Shown: piece after piece, positions 28,174-36,116 of the stretch | Position numbering within the stretch: the stretch's first letter is position 1 | How the letters are laid out: each line of letters begins with the position of its first letter | NCBI RefSeq assembly: GCF_000420525.1 | Contig: NZ_ATVC01000002.1 | Coordinates: 29,056-93,055 of the forward strand | DNA length: 64,000 nucleotides | Source: Aquaspirillum serpens DSM 68 | GTDB lineage: Bacteria > Pseudomonadota > Gammaproteobacteria > Burkholderiales > Aquaspirillaceae | Direction of reading: 5' to 3' | Notes under the pieces: generated by a model | Told to the model about the DNA's origin: nothing | The model's input: the letters and a program-made list of their open reading frames with translations, nothing else | Databases searched by the model: none | Position numbers and translations under genes: made by a program

Positions 28174-28943
28174 ATGCTAAAACCTCTCCGAATTGCCTCA
28201 TACAATATCCACAAAGGCATGTCGCCGCTCAATCGCCGCCTTCAATTGCCGAATATGGCCGAGAGTTTGCAACAACTCAACGCAGATGTGTTGTTTTTAC
28301 AAGAAGTGCAAGGCCGTCATGGTCAACGGGCCTTGCGCTTTGCCGATTGGCCACACGAGCCACAGCATCACTACCTCGCCCGCCGTTTACAACACCGCGT
28401 TGCCTATGGTTTAAACGCTCACTATGCCCACGGTCATCATGGCAACGCGATTTTGTCGCGCTTCCCGATTCAGCAATGGTGCGGTGCAACCTTGATATTT
28501 CTGTCAACCGTTTTGAAAGCCGTGGCTTATTACATTGTGAGTTACAGCTACCACGCTGGCCGGTAACAGTTTCGGCGCTGTGTGTTCACCTCAATTTATT
28601 GGCACGCGACCGCCGCAAGCAATTTTCTGCATTAAAAGACTATATTCAACGCGCTGTGCCGGCTGATCATGCTTTGATTTTGGCAGGGGATTTTAATGAT
28701 TGGCGCGGCGAGGCTTGCGACCATTTGAGTGAAGATCTTGGATTACAAGAAATTTTTCACCATCTCCACGGTCACTATGCCCGTAGCTTTCCGGCACGTT
28801 TCCCCTTGTTGTCATTAGATCGCATTTATGTGCGTGGTCTGGTACCACACCATGCCGAAGTGCTGCGCGGCGCACCGTGGGGCGCGCTCTCCGATCACCT
28901 GCCGCTTGCGGCAGAGTTGCTACCTAGCATTTATTTACACTGA
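28174..28943 (+). pseudogene. YbhP-like endonuclease/exonuclease/phosphatase, frame broken by a 5-bp duplication
   Basis: The N-terminal half (MLKPLRIASYNIHKG, NADVLFLQEVQGR, GNAILSRFPIQQW) lies in one frame and the C-terminal half (NLDISVNRFESRGLLHCELQ, LILAGDFNDWRGE, LDRIYVRG, ALSDHLPLAAEL) in another. The switch is at a tandem GGTGC (28478-28482 and 28483-28487). Removing one copy joins IQQWC to NLDISVNRFESRG and gives a 254-residue EEP-fold enzyme with the catalytic asparagine in YNIHKG, glutamate in QEVQ, GDFND and SDHLP all present. The gene ends 7 bases before clsB, the same order as ybhP-clsB in enteric bacteria. Intact relatives are metal-dependent phosphoesterases linked with cardiolipin metabolism by context only. 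Confidence 0.85.
28478..28487. repeat. 5-bp perfect tandem duplication in the YbhP-like gene
   Basis: GGTGC is present twice in a row. The extra five bases change the frame at residue 103 or so; deleting one copy restores a full-length EEP protein. Confidence 0.8.
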
Positions 28944-28950
28944 CTTTGTG

Positions 28951-30117
28951 ATGGTTCATTCTTGGTATTCTGGCAATCAGGTTGATTTACTCGAAACTGG
29001 CAGCGAGTTTTTTCCTGCTTTATTACACGCTATTGAGCACGCCACACAGGAAATTCATCTCGAAACCTATATTTTTCGGGTTGACAGTGCCAGCCAGCCG
29101 ATCGCGATGGCCTTAGCAGCAGCGGCACAGCGTGGTGTACGTTGTTATGTGTTGGTGGATGGATTTGGTTCGCGTGATTTTCCTGAGCTGTGGCAACAAC
29201 GCTTTCACGCTGCCGGTGTCGAATTTTTATTTTTCCGCCCCGAACGACTACGCTGGTTGCCACGGCGTAACCGCCTGCGCCGCCTGCATCGTAAATTGGC
29301 GATGATTGATGGCACGATTGCCTTTGTCGGCGGCATCAATTTACATCACGACTTAGACGATGCCGAACCTCATTTTTTGCCGCGTTATGACTACGCAGTG
29401 CGGCTACGCGGGCCGATTGTGTTGCCGATTTATCAAACCATCAAAAAAATGTGGCGGCGTGAAAGGTGGTTGCGCGGTTCAATTGCCCCCGTTCCAAGAT
29501 TGATCCCCAACCAACAGCCAGCGGGCGAATTAAATGTCCGGTTTCTAACCCGTGATAACGTCCGCCATCGGCAAAGCATCGAAATTGAATACCTCAAAGA
29601 AATTCACAGTGCGCGCCGTGAAATTATCATCGCCAATGCTTATTTTTTACCAGGGTTCCGCTTTCGCCACGCCATCAAACATGCGGCACAGCGTGGAGTG
29701 AAGGTGAAAATTTTGCTGCAAGGTCGAGTTGACCATACGATTTTTTACTATGCCACCCGCGTGTTATTTCGTGATTTTCTGCGCGAAGGGGTCGAGATTT
29801 ACGAATATCGCGCAGGGTTTTTACATGCCAAAGTCGCGATTGTTGATGGATTATGGGCGACAGTCGGTTCATCCAATATCGACCCCTTTAGCTTGATGTT
29901 GGCGCAAGAGGCCAATGTAGTGGTAAAAAACCACCTGTTTGCCGACCATCTCCGTCATCGGGTGCTAACACGAATTGAACAATATAGCCGCCCTGTGCAC
30001 CTACTACGGTTGCGCCACGCCCATTGGTTAGAGCGTAGTTTGATGTGGTGTTGTTATGCGTTTGTACGGGCGGCGGTAGGGATTGCCGGATTGGGACAGC
30101 GTTATTTTCGCGGTTAA
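28951..30117 (+). CDS. clsB: Cardiolipin synthase B
   Basis: 388-residue phospholipase-D superfamily enzyme that makes cardiolipin from phosphatidylglycerol (ClsB can also use phosphatidylethanolamine-related acceptors). Two HKD motifs are seen: LHRKLAMIDGTIAFVGGINL (about residue 110) and LHAKVAIVDGLWATVGSSNI (about 290). The start is ATG 28951 (MVHSWYSGNQVDLLETG), just after the YbhP-like stop; the longer open frame from 28828 is a shadow of that gene. The C-terminus has a hydrophobic stretch (SLMWCCYAFVRAAVGIAGL) consistent with membrane attachment. No ybhN-type gene follows. Confidence 0.92.
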   Translation: MVHSWYSGNQVDLLETGSEFFPALLHAIEHATQEIHLETYIFRVDSASQPIAMALAAAAQRGVRCYVLVDGFGSRDFPELWQQRFHAAGVEFLFFRPERLRWLPRRNRLRRLHRKLAMIDGTIAFVGGINLHHDLDDAEPHFLPRYDYAVRLRGPIVLPIYQTIKKMWRRERWLRGSIAPVPRLIPNQQPAGELNVRFLTRDNVRHRQSIEIEYLKEIHSARREIIIANAYFLPGFRFRHAIKHAAQRGVKVKILLQGRVDHTIFYYATRVLFRDFLREGVEIYEYRAGFLHAKVAIVDGLWATVGSSNIDPFSLMLAQEANVVVKNHLFADHLRHRVLTRIEQYSRPVHLLRLRHAHWLERSLMWCCYAFVRAAVGIAGLGQRYFRG

Positions 30118-30187
30118 TGGCTTGTCATGTCGGTGCCATCGCGTTTATTGTATCAATCACGACAACGGCAAAAAGGGAATTATCGCT

Positions 30188-30637
30188 ATGTGGCATCGAG
30201 TCCTTTGCATCAGTGGCTTGGCGATGATGTTATCAATCCCCACCACCTTCGCCAGCTCCACGCCCCCCACCCCTCATATCGTCGCCATGCCACAGCAAAA
30301 ATCATTGCGCTTACCCAATGTGGGGAAAAGCAATCAGCTAAGCGGCAGCGTGAGTCAGGGACGGGTGCAGGATTACACGTTTCAAGGCAATGAAGGGCAA
30401 GCATTACGCATTTCACTACAAGGCTCAGATAGCCGTGTGTATTTTCTGTTGTGGCAGATTGAGAAAAGCGCATTGGTAGTGCCCGATACCCGCGATTGGT
30501 GGGGCACACTGCCAGAAGAGGGAAAATATCTGTTGCGAGTCTATACCTTTGAAGATGAACTCAACCCCCTCCCTCATCAGGGCAGCTATCCATTTCGCCT
30601 GCGCATTCAACAGGTGAAACCTAAGGTCAATCGTTAA
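30188..30637 (+). CDS. Small secreted protein with PPC-like beta domain
   Basis: 149-residue protein with a signal peptide (WHRVLCISGLAMMLSIPTTFASS). The mature part looks like a pre-peptidase C-terminal (PPC) type jelly-roll: GSVSQGRVQDYTFQGNEGQ, LRISLQGSDSRVYFLLW, GTLPEEGKYLLRVYTFED, SYPFRLRIQQV. This fold includes the periplasmic inhibitor of g-type lysozyme (PliG); that is a possible role but not shown. ATG 30188 with AAGGGAA upstream is preferred over an earlier in-frame start inside clsB. It probably follows clsB as a small separate gene. Confidence 0.65.
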   Translation: MWHRVLCISGLAMMLSIPTTFASSTPPTPHIVAMPQQKSLRLPNVGKSNQLSGSVSQGRVQDYTFQGNEGQALRISLQGSDSRVYFLLWQIEKSALVVPDTRDWWGTLPEEGKYLLRVYTFEDELNPLPHQGSYPFRLRIQQVKPKVNR

Positions 30638-30638
30638 A

Positions 30639-30693
30639 GAGATATTTTATTATCTCAAAACAGGGCTTATACTGCCTTTATGAGATCATAAAG
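30639..30693 (+). promoter_or_regulatory. Promoter/operator region of hipAB with two palindromes
   Basis: A -10-like TATACT (30668-30673) is flanked by two inverted repeats: GAGATA-N6-TATCTC (30639-30656) and CTTTATGA-N2-TCATAAAG (30676-30693). The second reaches to 8 bases before the hipA ATG at 30701. Antitoxin HipB proteins repress their own operon by binding such palindromes. A good -35 box was not found. Confidence 0.55.
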
Positions 30694-30700
30694 TATTTCA

Positions 30701-31984
30701 ATGCAACTTCTTTTAGAAAAATTTGTTGCTGGCACTTGGCAAGCGGCTGCAAATCTCACCATCGAAACACCACAACACGGTATTTCATCTGCTTGTATTG
30801 TGGAGTATCTACCAGAATACGCTCTCGCTTATCTGGATGCGAAAGGTGAGCCTGCGTTATCTGCCAACCTACCAGTTTCATTTCACCATCAACGCCTTCC
30901 CCACTGGCCACCATTTTTACTCGATATCTTACCGAGTGGTTTTGGTCGCGAGCTACTGGTTGTGCAGCAAAAACTACCTCAACCAGATGGTCCACATAAC
31001 GACTCCACTCTTTTAGCACTTGGTGCCAGCAATCCTGTCGGCAATCTACGAGTTGCACAAGCGCATAATTGGCTGCTCATGCAACTACCAGAAACCAATC
31101 AGGGATGGCAGTTAGAAGACATGTCACGCCATGATGCTGATTTTATTGAGTATGCACAAACACATGGCACACTTGTGGCGGGAACAAGCACACAAGGACA
31201 AGCCGCCAAGCTGTGGATCACTCAAAAAGGTGATGCGCTATATTATGCAGATATTCTTGTGCCAGACGATGAAGCAATAGCACACTATCTCATTAAAATA
31301 CCGCGCAATGAACGTGATGCCAATTTACTGAAACATGAACTTTACTGGCTGCAATTGGCTAAAAAAGCAGGCCTCAATGTTCATGGCGAGCCCTTTATGG
31401 CTGGGGGGTTACTATTTATTCCACGTTTCGACCGCGTCTTAAAAAATCATGGTGTGCATCGTCGTGCGGTTGAAAGTGTTTTTAGTTTATTGGGTATTGC
31501 TGCTCATGCGCAGTCACTGAGATACGAAGATATTATTGAGACATGGATAAAACATGCAGACATCTCATGGCTTGGGATAGATCTGCTCGAATATCTACAA
31601 AGAGATATTTTAGGCTATTGCCTACGTGTAGAAGACAACCATGGCCGTAACACCGCATTTTTTCTTGGTCAGCAGGGTATTCAGCTCACACCCTTATTTG
31701 ATTTTTCTCCGATGTTCCTTGCCGATGATCCTCCAGCACGCGCTACATTATGGCGACAATTTCCTCTAGGAAATCACATCCAGTGGCCATGCTTATTTCA
31801 TCGCTGGTTACCGGATATTATTGGTATAGAAAACACAGAGGCATTACGTAGCCAGTTGGGACAATGGCAGCCCCGATTAGCAGAAACCTATGCCGAATTT
31901 ATGCAATTAGATTTAGATCCACGCACATCTATTTGCCATCAACGTTTCCAAACTGTTTTAAAGGTCTTTGATGCGTTACGCTAA
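30701..31984 (+). CDS. hipA: HipA-family serine/threonine kinase toxin
   Basis: 427-residue HipA-type kinase. In E. coli HipA phosphorylates glutamyl-tRNA synthetase and causes growth arrest and persistence. Seen are the N-terminal YLDAKGEPALSANLPV-like subdomain, HYLIKIPRNERDANLLKHEL (ATP lysine region), LLFIPRFDRV, RRAVESVFSLLGI, the catalytic loop VEDNHGRNTAFFL (D312, N317) and the metal-binding LTPLFDFSPMF. Kinase residues appear intact, so the toxin should be active. The gene precedes its antitoxin, the reverse of classical hipBA, and overlaps it by 14 bases. Base composition is lower in G+C than the surroundings, suggesting transfer. Confidence 0.88.
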   Translation: MQLLLEKFVAGTWQAAANLTIETPQHGISSACIVEYLPEYALAYLDAKGEPALSANLPVSFHHQRLPHWPPFLLDILPSGFGRELLVVQQKLPQPDGPHNDSTLLALGASNPVGNLRVAQAHNWLLMQLPETNQGWQLEDMSRHDADFIEYAQTHGTLVAGTSTQGQAAKLWITQKGDALYYADILVPDDEAIAHYLIKIPRNERDANLLKHELYWLQLAKKAGLNVHGEPFMAGGLLFIPRFDRVLKNHGVHRRAVESVFSLLGIAAHAQSLRYEDIIETWIKHADISWLGIDLLEYLQRDILGYCLRVEDNHGRNTAFFLGQQGIQLTPLFDFSPMFLADDPPARATLWRQFPLGNHIQWPCLFHRWLPDIIGIENTEALRSQLGQWQPRLAETYAEFMQLDLDPRTSICHQRFQTVLKVFDALR

Positions 31985-32342
31985 AAAATCGCCAGAAGCA
32001 CTACAGATACTTCGACAAACGTTAGTGGCTCGTCTTGCACAATCACAACCGACGGTTGCTGAAGCAGCACGCTGGATTAGAGAATCGTTAGGTCTCAATC
32101 AGCGCGAGTTTGCTAAGTTAGTCGGGTTGAGCACCCCGCAAATTGCCCGACTTGAACGAGGAGAAGCGAATCCGACACTGGAAACCCTGATGGCGATCGG
32201 GAAACCTTATGGGCTGTATGTCGGTTTTATCCATCCAACGATGTGTGTCCAATCTACTGACCACACAGCATCACCGATACAAGCGACTCCCCAGCGTCGA
32301 ATCCTGCCCCGACTTAATTTCAATAAAACAACTCATGATTAA
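31971..32342 (+). CDS. hipB: HipB-like XRE-family antitoxin
   Basis: 123-residue helix-turn-helix protein. The DNA-binding region is AARWIRESLGLNQREFAKLV (about 33-52) continuing GLSTPQIARLERGEANPTLETLMAIG, a typical XRE/lambda-repressor type domain. It neutralises HipA and represses the operon. An extended, basic and probably disordered tail follows (about 90-123). ATG 31971 is used; AAAGGTC is close upstream. It overlaps hipA by 14 bases and ends with a 4-base overlap into the convergent rarD gene. Confidence 0.85.
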   Translation: MRYAKKSPEALQILRQTLVARLAQSQPTVAEAARWIRESLGLNQREFAKLVGLSTPQIARLERGEANPTLETLMAIGKPYGLYVGFIHPTMCVQSTDHTASPIQATPQRRILPRLNFNKTTHD

Positions 32343-33235
32343 GTCCACCCATACCGCCGCCGCCACAGTCCTTCGGCGCTAGACACCAGCAACGCAGCCC
32401 AAATCAAAACAAAGCCAGTTAGCCGACCTGCATCAAGCACTTCACCAAACACCAAGACACCGAGGGTGAATTGAATACTTGGCGAAAGGTATTGCAACAA
32501 GCCCAATGTGGCTAAATCGAGCTGTCGGGCGGCGGCGGCAAACAGCAATAACGGCACCGCCGTTACCACACCCGCCCCCACCAACAAGCTATTGACCTGC
32601 CACGACACCGCCGCACCGAACATCGCCGTGCCTTGCCATTCTTGCCACAATAAATAGCCCAAGGCCGGCAACACAATCAGCCATGTTTCTAATGCCAATC
32701 CTTCTAACGAGCCAAGTCGAGCGACTTTGCGCAACAAACCATACGCGCCAAAACTAGCAGCAATCGCCAATGCAATCCACGGCGGCACCCCCGCTTGCCA
32801 GCCCATCCACGCCACACCAATCATCGCCAATAACACCGCCATCTGTTGCGGGCGGCGCAGGCGTTCTTTCAACACCACCGCGCCCAATGCCACATTAAGC
32901 AACGGTGTAATGAAATAGCCCAGACTGGCCTCCACGACATGGCCGGCGTTCACCGCCCAAATATAAATCAGCCAATTGGTCGCTAATAAAACAGAGGAAA
33001 AAGTAAAGGCACGCAGGGTTTTACGGTCGAGCTGGGTCAACCACGCCCATTGCTTACGCCAACCTAAAATAAGGAATAGGAATAAAGCCGACCAAATAAT
33101 GCGGTGAGCAAGGATTTCCAGTGCAGGCACCGAGGCAAGCGGTTTCCAATAGAGTGGAAACAATCCCCAAATAACGTAGGCCAACAATGCCAACGTCACT
33201 CCATTTTCTTTCACGTTTTGCGTCAGATTAGGCAT
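32339..33235 (-). CDS. rarD: RarD-type EamA-family transporter
   Basis: 298-residue inner-membrane protein with about ten helices in two EamA repeats. The N-terminal AYVIWGLFPLYWKPLASVPALEILAHRI and ATNWLIYIWAVNAGHVVEASLGYF segments are characteristic of RarD (chloramphenicol-sensitivity protein family). The substrate is unknown. It lies between hipAB and the RADAR operon on the opposite strand, with normal composition for the chromosome, and may be an original chromosomal gene around which the island grew. Confidence 0.85.
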   Translation of the reverse strand: MPNLTQNVKENGVTLALLAYVIWGLFPLYWKPLASVPALEILAHRIIWSALFLFLILGWRKQWAWLTQLDRKTLRAFTFSSVLLATNWLIYIWAVNAGHVVEASLGYFITPLLNVALGAVVLKERLRRPQQMAVLLAMIGVAWMGWQAGVPPWIALAIAASFGAYGLLRKVARLGSLEGLALETWLIVLPALGYLLWQEWQGTAMFGAAVSWQVNSLLVGAGVVTAVPLLLFAAAARQLDLATLGLLQYLSPSIQFTLGVLVFGEVLDAGRLTGFVLIWAALLVSSAEGLWRRRYGWT

Positions 33236-33390
33236 AACGTTCTACTGGTTAAACAAAGAAAGCCATCTTACGCCTAAACTGTGGTTTAGGATATGCAGCA
33301 CAACAAAAAAAGACAAATGACTAAAAAATGCAAAAATATTTAACAAAATCAAAAACATAAATATAAGAAAATTTCTAACATCTATCAAAA

Positions 33391-33419
33391 TTCAATAAAA
33401 AGAATGTTCATGGTATGAT
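33391..33419 (+). promoter_or_regulatory. Extended -10 promoter for the RADAR operon
   Basis: TGGTATGAT (33411-33419) contains the extended -10 TGnTATGAT, with a weak -35 TTCAAT (33391-33396) at 17-base spacing. It lies in a strongly AT-rich 230-base gap, 50 bases before the rdrA ATG, and is the only clear promoter-like sequence there. Confidence 0.5.
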
Positions 33420-33468
33420 TTTGTTTATGTCATATCAGATAATCGCTTTGAAAAGTTAAGACGGAAAA

Positions 33469-35904
33469 ATGAAAAGATACATTCCCCTCAACGCCAGCGA
33501 AAGTGCTGTGTTGCCTGATGCAGATACCCTGTTGCCACGCGATGAAGTGTACGAGCCGCTAGCGCGGATGATCGAAGAAGCTGTAAAAAAGGCAGAGGCT
33601 GCCAAAGGCCAATCGCTGAACCAGCTACGTGAGCACAATGCCATCTCGATTGATGGCGCACGAGGGACGGGCAAAACCGCCGTATTGGTCAATCTGAAAA
33701 GTTATCTGAAAGAGCGAGATGTACTAAAAGATGTGCATTTGTTCGATCCTATCGACCCCACCTTGTTGGAAGAGGGTGAATCATTGTTTTTGCACATCAT
33801 CGTCGCCGCTGTGCTGCACGACAAAGATGTTAAAGAAGCGCAAAGAAAAGAGCCGAACAAGGCCCGCAACTTGAATCAGACGCTGGAGAAACTCGCCCAG
33901 TCGTTGGAATCGATAGAGACACAAAAAAACTATCATGGCATGGATAAAATACGAGCCATGTATAGCAACAAGCATCTGGCGGATTGCGTACAGGATTTTT
34001 TTCGCGAAGTGCTGAGTCTGCTAGGTAAAAAGCTGTTGATTTTACCGATTGATGATGTCGATACCTCGCTGAACCGTGCCTTTGAAAATTTGGAAATCGT
34101 GCGCCGTTATTTGGCCACACCTTATGTTCTTCCCATCGTCAGTGGCGACCGTGAACTGTATAACGAAGTCACTTGGCGCGACTTTCATGGCCGCCTGACC
34201 AAAGACTCCAAGCATCTTTCTGAAGCCGCTTATGAAACAGCCGTAGAGTTGGCCGCAGAGTATCAGCGCAAAATCCTGCCATTCCCGCGACGTTTGACCA
34301 TGCCGGAAGTCAGTCAGTATTGGCAGGAAAAAGATATTTATCTGGGTGATGGAGAGAAAAAAGAAGTCATGCCACTGCGTAACTTTATCGCTTGGCTAGA
34401 GATTTTTTTGAGTGGGCCGGTCAATGGACTTGAAGATAGTCAGTTACCGTTGCCGATTCCTTCAGTGCGAGCACTAACCCAGCTCTTAAATCGGTGTCAA
34501 GATTTAATCCCTGCGCTGCCAAAACGGGTTAAAGAGGCAAGTTCGGCTTTACAGGTAAAACGGGCATGGCAAATGCCCGATGTACCAGAAGAAGTAATGG
34601 AAGCATTTGAAAAAGCATATCAAGAGCAACACAAGGAAGTAAAACGTGATTACAACCCCGCCTATGCCACGTTTGCGACTGAATTGGCTAAACAGCCAAT
34701 GGATGTACCAAATGATTGGATTCAGCTTGACCGCCAACAGTGGACTGCCAGTCTAAAAAATCACTTTCAGTTTGAGACAGAAGCAGGGCCAGTCTTTCTG
34801 GTTTTACAAGCACAGGAATATTGGCAGCAATGGCGTAATACACCTGCCGGAGAACATAGAGGCAGCATATTTGATACTGCCCTATTCCAGCCCCTCTGGC
34901 ATAGTTCCCCAAACTATCAGCGTTTTGAAAAAAGGCATGACTTATCAAGTTGGAAAGATCCGCTAACAACGCTTCCAGAATTATTATTTCCCGATCTTTC
35001 AAGCTCAAAAACCATTCTGCCATACCCTGTATTAGAGGTTGGTTGTAGCACCAATCAAGATTTGCAAACAAAACTTACTGCGACCCATGAAGATTTCGAT
35101 GAAAACTTCGCACCTAATGCTGCGCTATTGTTGAATTTGCTACCAGAGTATTACATCTATCAGCTCCCACAGTGTAGTGTTGTTCTGAACATCGGTCGTA
35201 TCTTCGAGCTGATTATTGGGAGTTTGGTTGGTGAAGTAGAATTAAGCGACTTACAAAGAATTCTCAACTCAGCACCATTTTTCTCTGCAAAATCTCAAGC
35301 TCAGGAGATCACAATCTCAAAACAAGATTATATTAGGGATTTAGTGGATTATAAAGAATATAAAAAAGAAAAAGACATACTAAAATCACTAAACGATCTA
35401 CAATTAAATATTAAAAACTGGAGAGAAAGTTATTGTATTGATAAGCTAGACATCTCACCTTGGTTAATTTACAAAGTATTCAAGAAGGTTTATTTAATGG
35501 TTTCTGACAACGGAAACTACTCAGATAGATTAGGTTCGTATGGATTAAACTTAGAGGCAGCTTTTAATAAGATAGGGTTGGTTTTTTATGCAACTTGGTC
35601 TGCATTTGGTAGCTTCGAGAAAGGCCGTTTGTTTGGTTTACCTGAATTAATTACAGATGTTGATTTACGTAAAGCTAAAGATTTTGAATCCAATATTCAC
35701 TTCAACATGAACATTGGACACCTTGCTCCACATAGAAAGCATATCGAACTGTTAGAAAGTGCAGATGAACTGGTGGGAAATAAAGATGAATTAAAGATAG
35801 CCAAAGCACGTCATAAATTTGGTATCAAAACCAGAACCATCACTGACGCATTAGCATATCATCCCTTGAAAGATCTCATTGATAAAATAACAGCCGAATT
35901 ATAA
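33469..35904 (+). CDS. rdrA: RADAR anti-phage ATPase RdrA
   Basis: 811-residue AAA+/STAND-like NTPase matching RdrA of the RADAR defence system. Walker A is GARGTGKT (63-70), Walker B is LLILPIDDVD (about 189-198), followed by a sensor-like LPIVSGDRELYNEVTW. The N-terminal MKRYIPLNASESAVLPDADTLLPRDEVY is typical of the family. Known RdrA forms a multimeric ring that associates with RdrB and is needed for phage protection. Identification rests on the domain plus the adjacent large adenosine deaminase; a profile search would confirm it. The last ~200 residues are encoded by notably more A+T-rich DNA than the rest. First gene of the operon, with a weak site (GACGGAAAA) before the ATG. Confidence 0.9.
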   Translation: MKRYIPLNASESAVLPDADTLLPRDEVYEPLARMIEEAVKKAEAAKGQSLNQLREHNAISIDGARGTGKTAVLVNLKSYLKERDVLKDVHLFDPIDPTLLEEGESLFLHIIVAAVLHDKDVKEAQRKEPNKARNLNQTLEKLAQSLESIETQKNYHGMDKIRAMYSNKHLADCVQDFFREVLSLLGKKLLILPIDDVDTSLNRAFENLEIVRRYLATPYVLPIVSGDRELYNEVTWRDFHGRLTKDSKHLSEAAYETAVELAAEYQRKILPFPRRLTMPEVSQYWQEKDIYLGDGEKKEVMPLRNFIAWLEIFLSGPVNGLEDSQLPLPIPSVRALTQLLNRCQDLIPALPKRVKEASSALQVKRAWQMPDVPEEVMEAFEKAYQEQHKEVKRDYNPAYATFATELAKQPMDVPNDWIQLDRQQWTASLKNHFQFETEAGPVFLVLQAQEYWQQWRNTPAGEHRGSIFDTALFQPLWHSSPNYQRFEKRHDLSSWKDPLTTLPELLFPDLSSSKTILPYPVLEVGCSTNQDLQTKLTATHEDFDENFAPNAALLLNLLPEYYIYQLPQCSVVLNIGRIFELIIGSLVGEVELSDLQRILNSAPFFSAKSQAQEITISKQDYIRDLVDYKEYKKEKDILKSLNDLQLNIKNWRESYCIDKLDISPWLIYKVFKKVYLMVSDNGNYSDRLGSYGLNLEAAFNKIGLVFYATWSAFGSFEKGRLFGLPELITDVDLRKAKDFESNIHFNMNIGHLAPHRKHIELLESADELVGNKDELKIAKARHKFGIKTRTITDALAYHPLKDLIDKITAEL

Positions 35905-36008
35905 ACAATGATTTTTTGTTAAAAATCCGGAATAAAGACAGATCAACTCAACAGACATACATTCGTGCAAAAAGCTTGCAATCTTAAGAAACCAGAAAAC
36001 ATAAAATA

Positions 36009-36116
36009 ATGAAAAAAACACGATGTATATTTCCAGATACTGAATGGACTACATGGTTTAAACAAACTTGTGCAGAGTTTGATCAACAGCAACCGCCAGA
36101 TCAGAGTCCAGAATAA
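36009..36116 (+). CDS. Possible 35-residue small protein between rdrA and rdrB
   Basis: An open frame with ATG 36009 and TAA 36114-36116, encoding MKKTRCIFPD and then an aromatic, acidic sequence ending in a proline/glutamine-rich tail (QQQPPDQSPE). The stop overlaps the rdrB start in TAATG, the classic arrangement for coupled translation, and rdrB itself has no good ribosome site. The ORF's own site is weak (AAGAAACC upstream). I recognise no family. It could be a real RADAR component, a leader peptide that loads ribosomes onto rdrB, or a chance frame. Confidence 0.45.
   Translation: MKKTRCIFPDTEWTTWFKQTCAEFDQQQPPDQSPE

Noticed and set aside
28828..28950. Longer N-terminus for ClsB
   Set aside because: The extension lies in the end of the YbhP-like gene in another frame; family alignment by eye begins at MVHSWYSGNQVDLLETG.
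35905..36008. Separate promoter for rdrB in the rdrA-rdrB gap (TTGCAA with a distant AT-rich -10)
   Set aside because: Spacing is poor and the gap is simply A+T-rich; co-transcription with rdrA is more likely.
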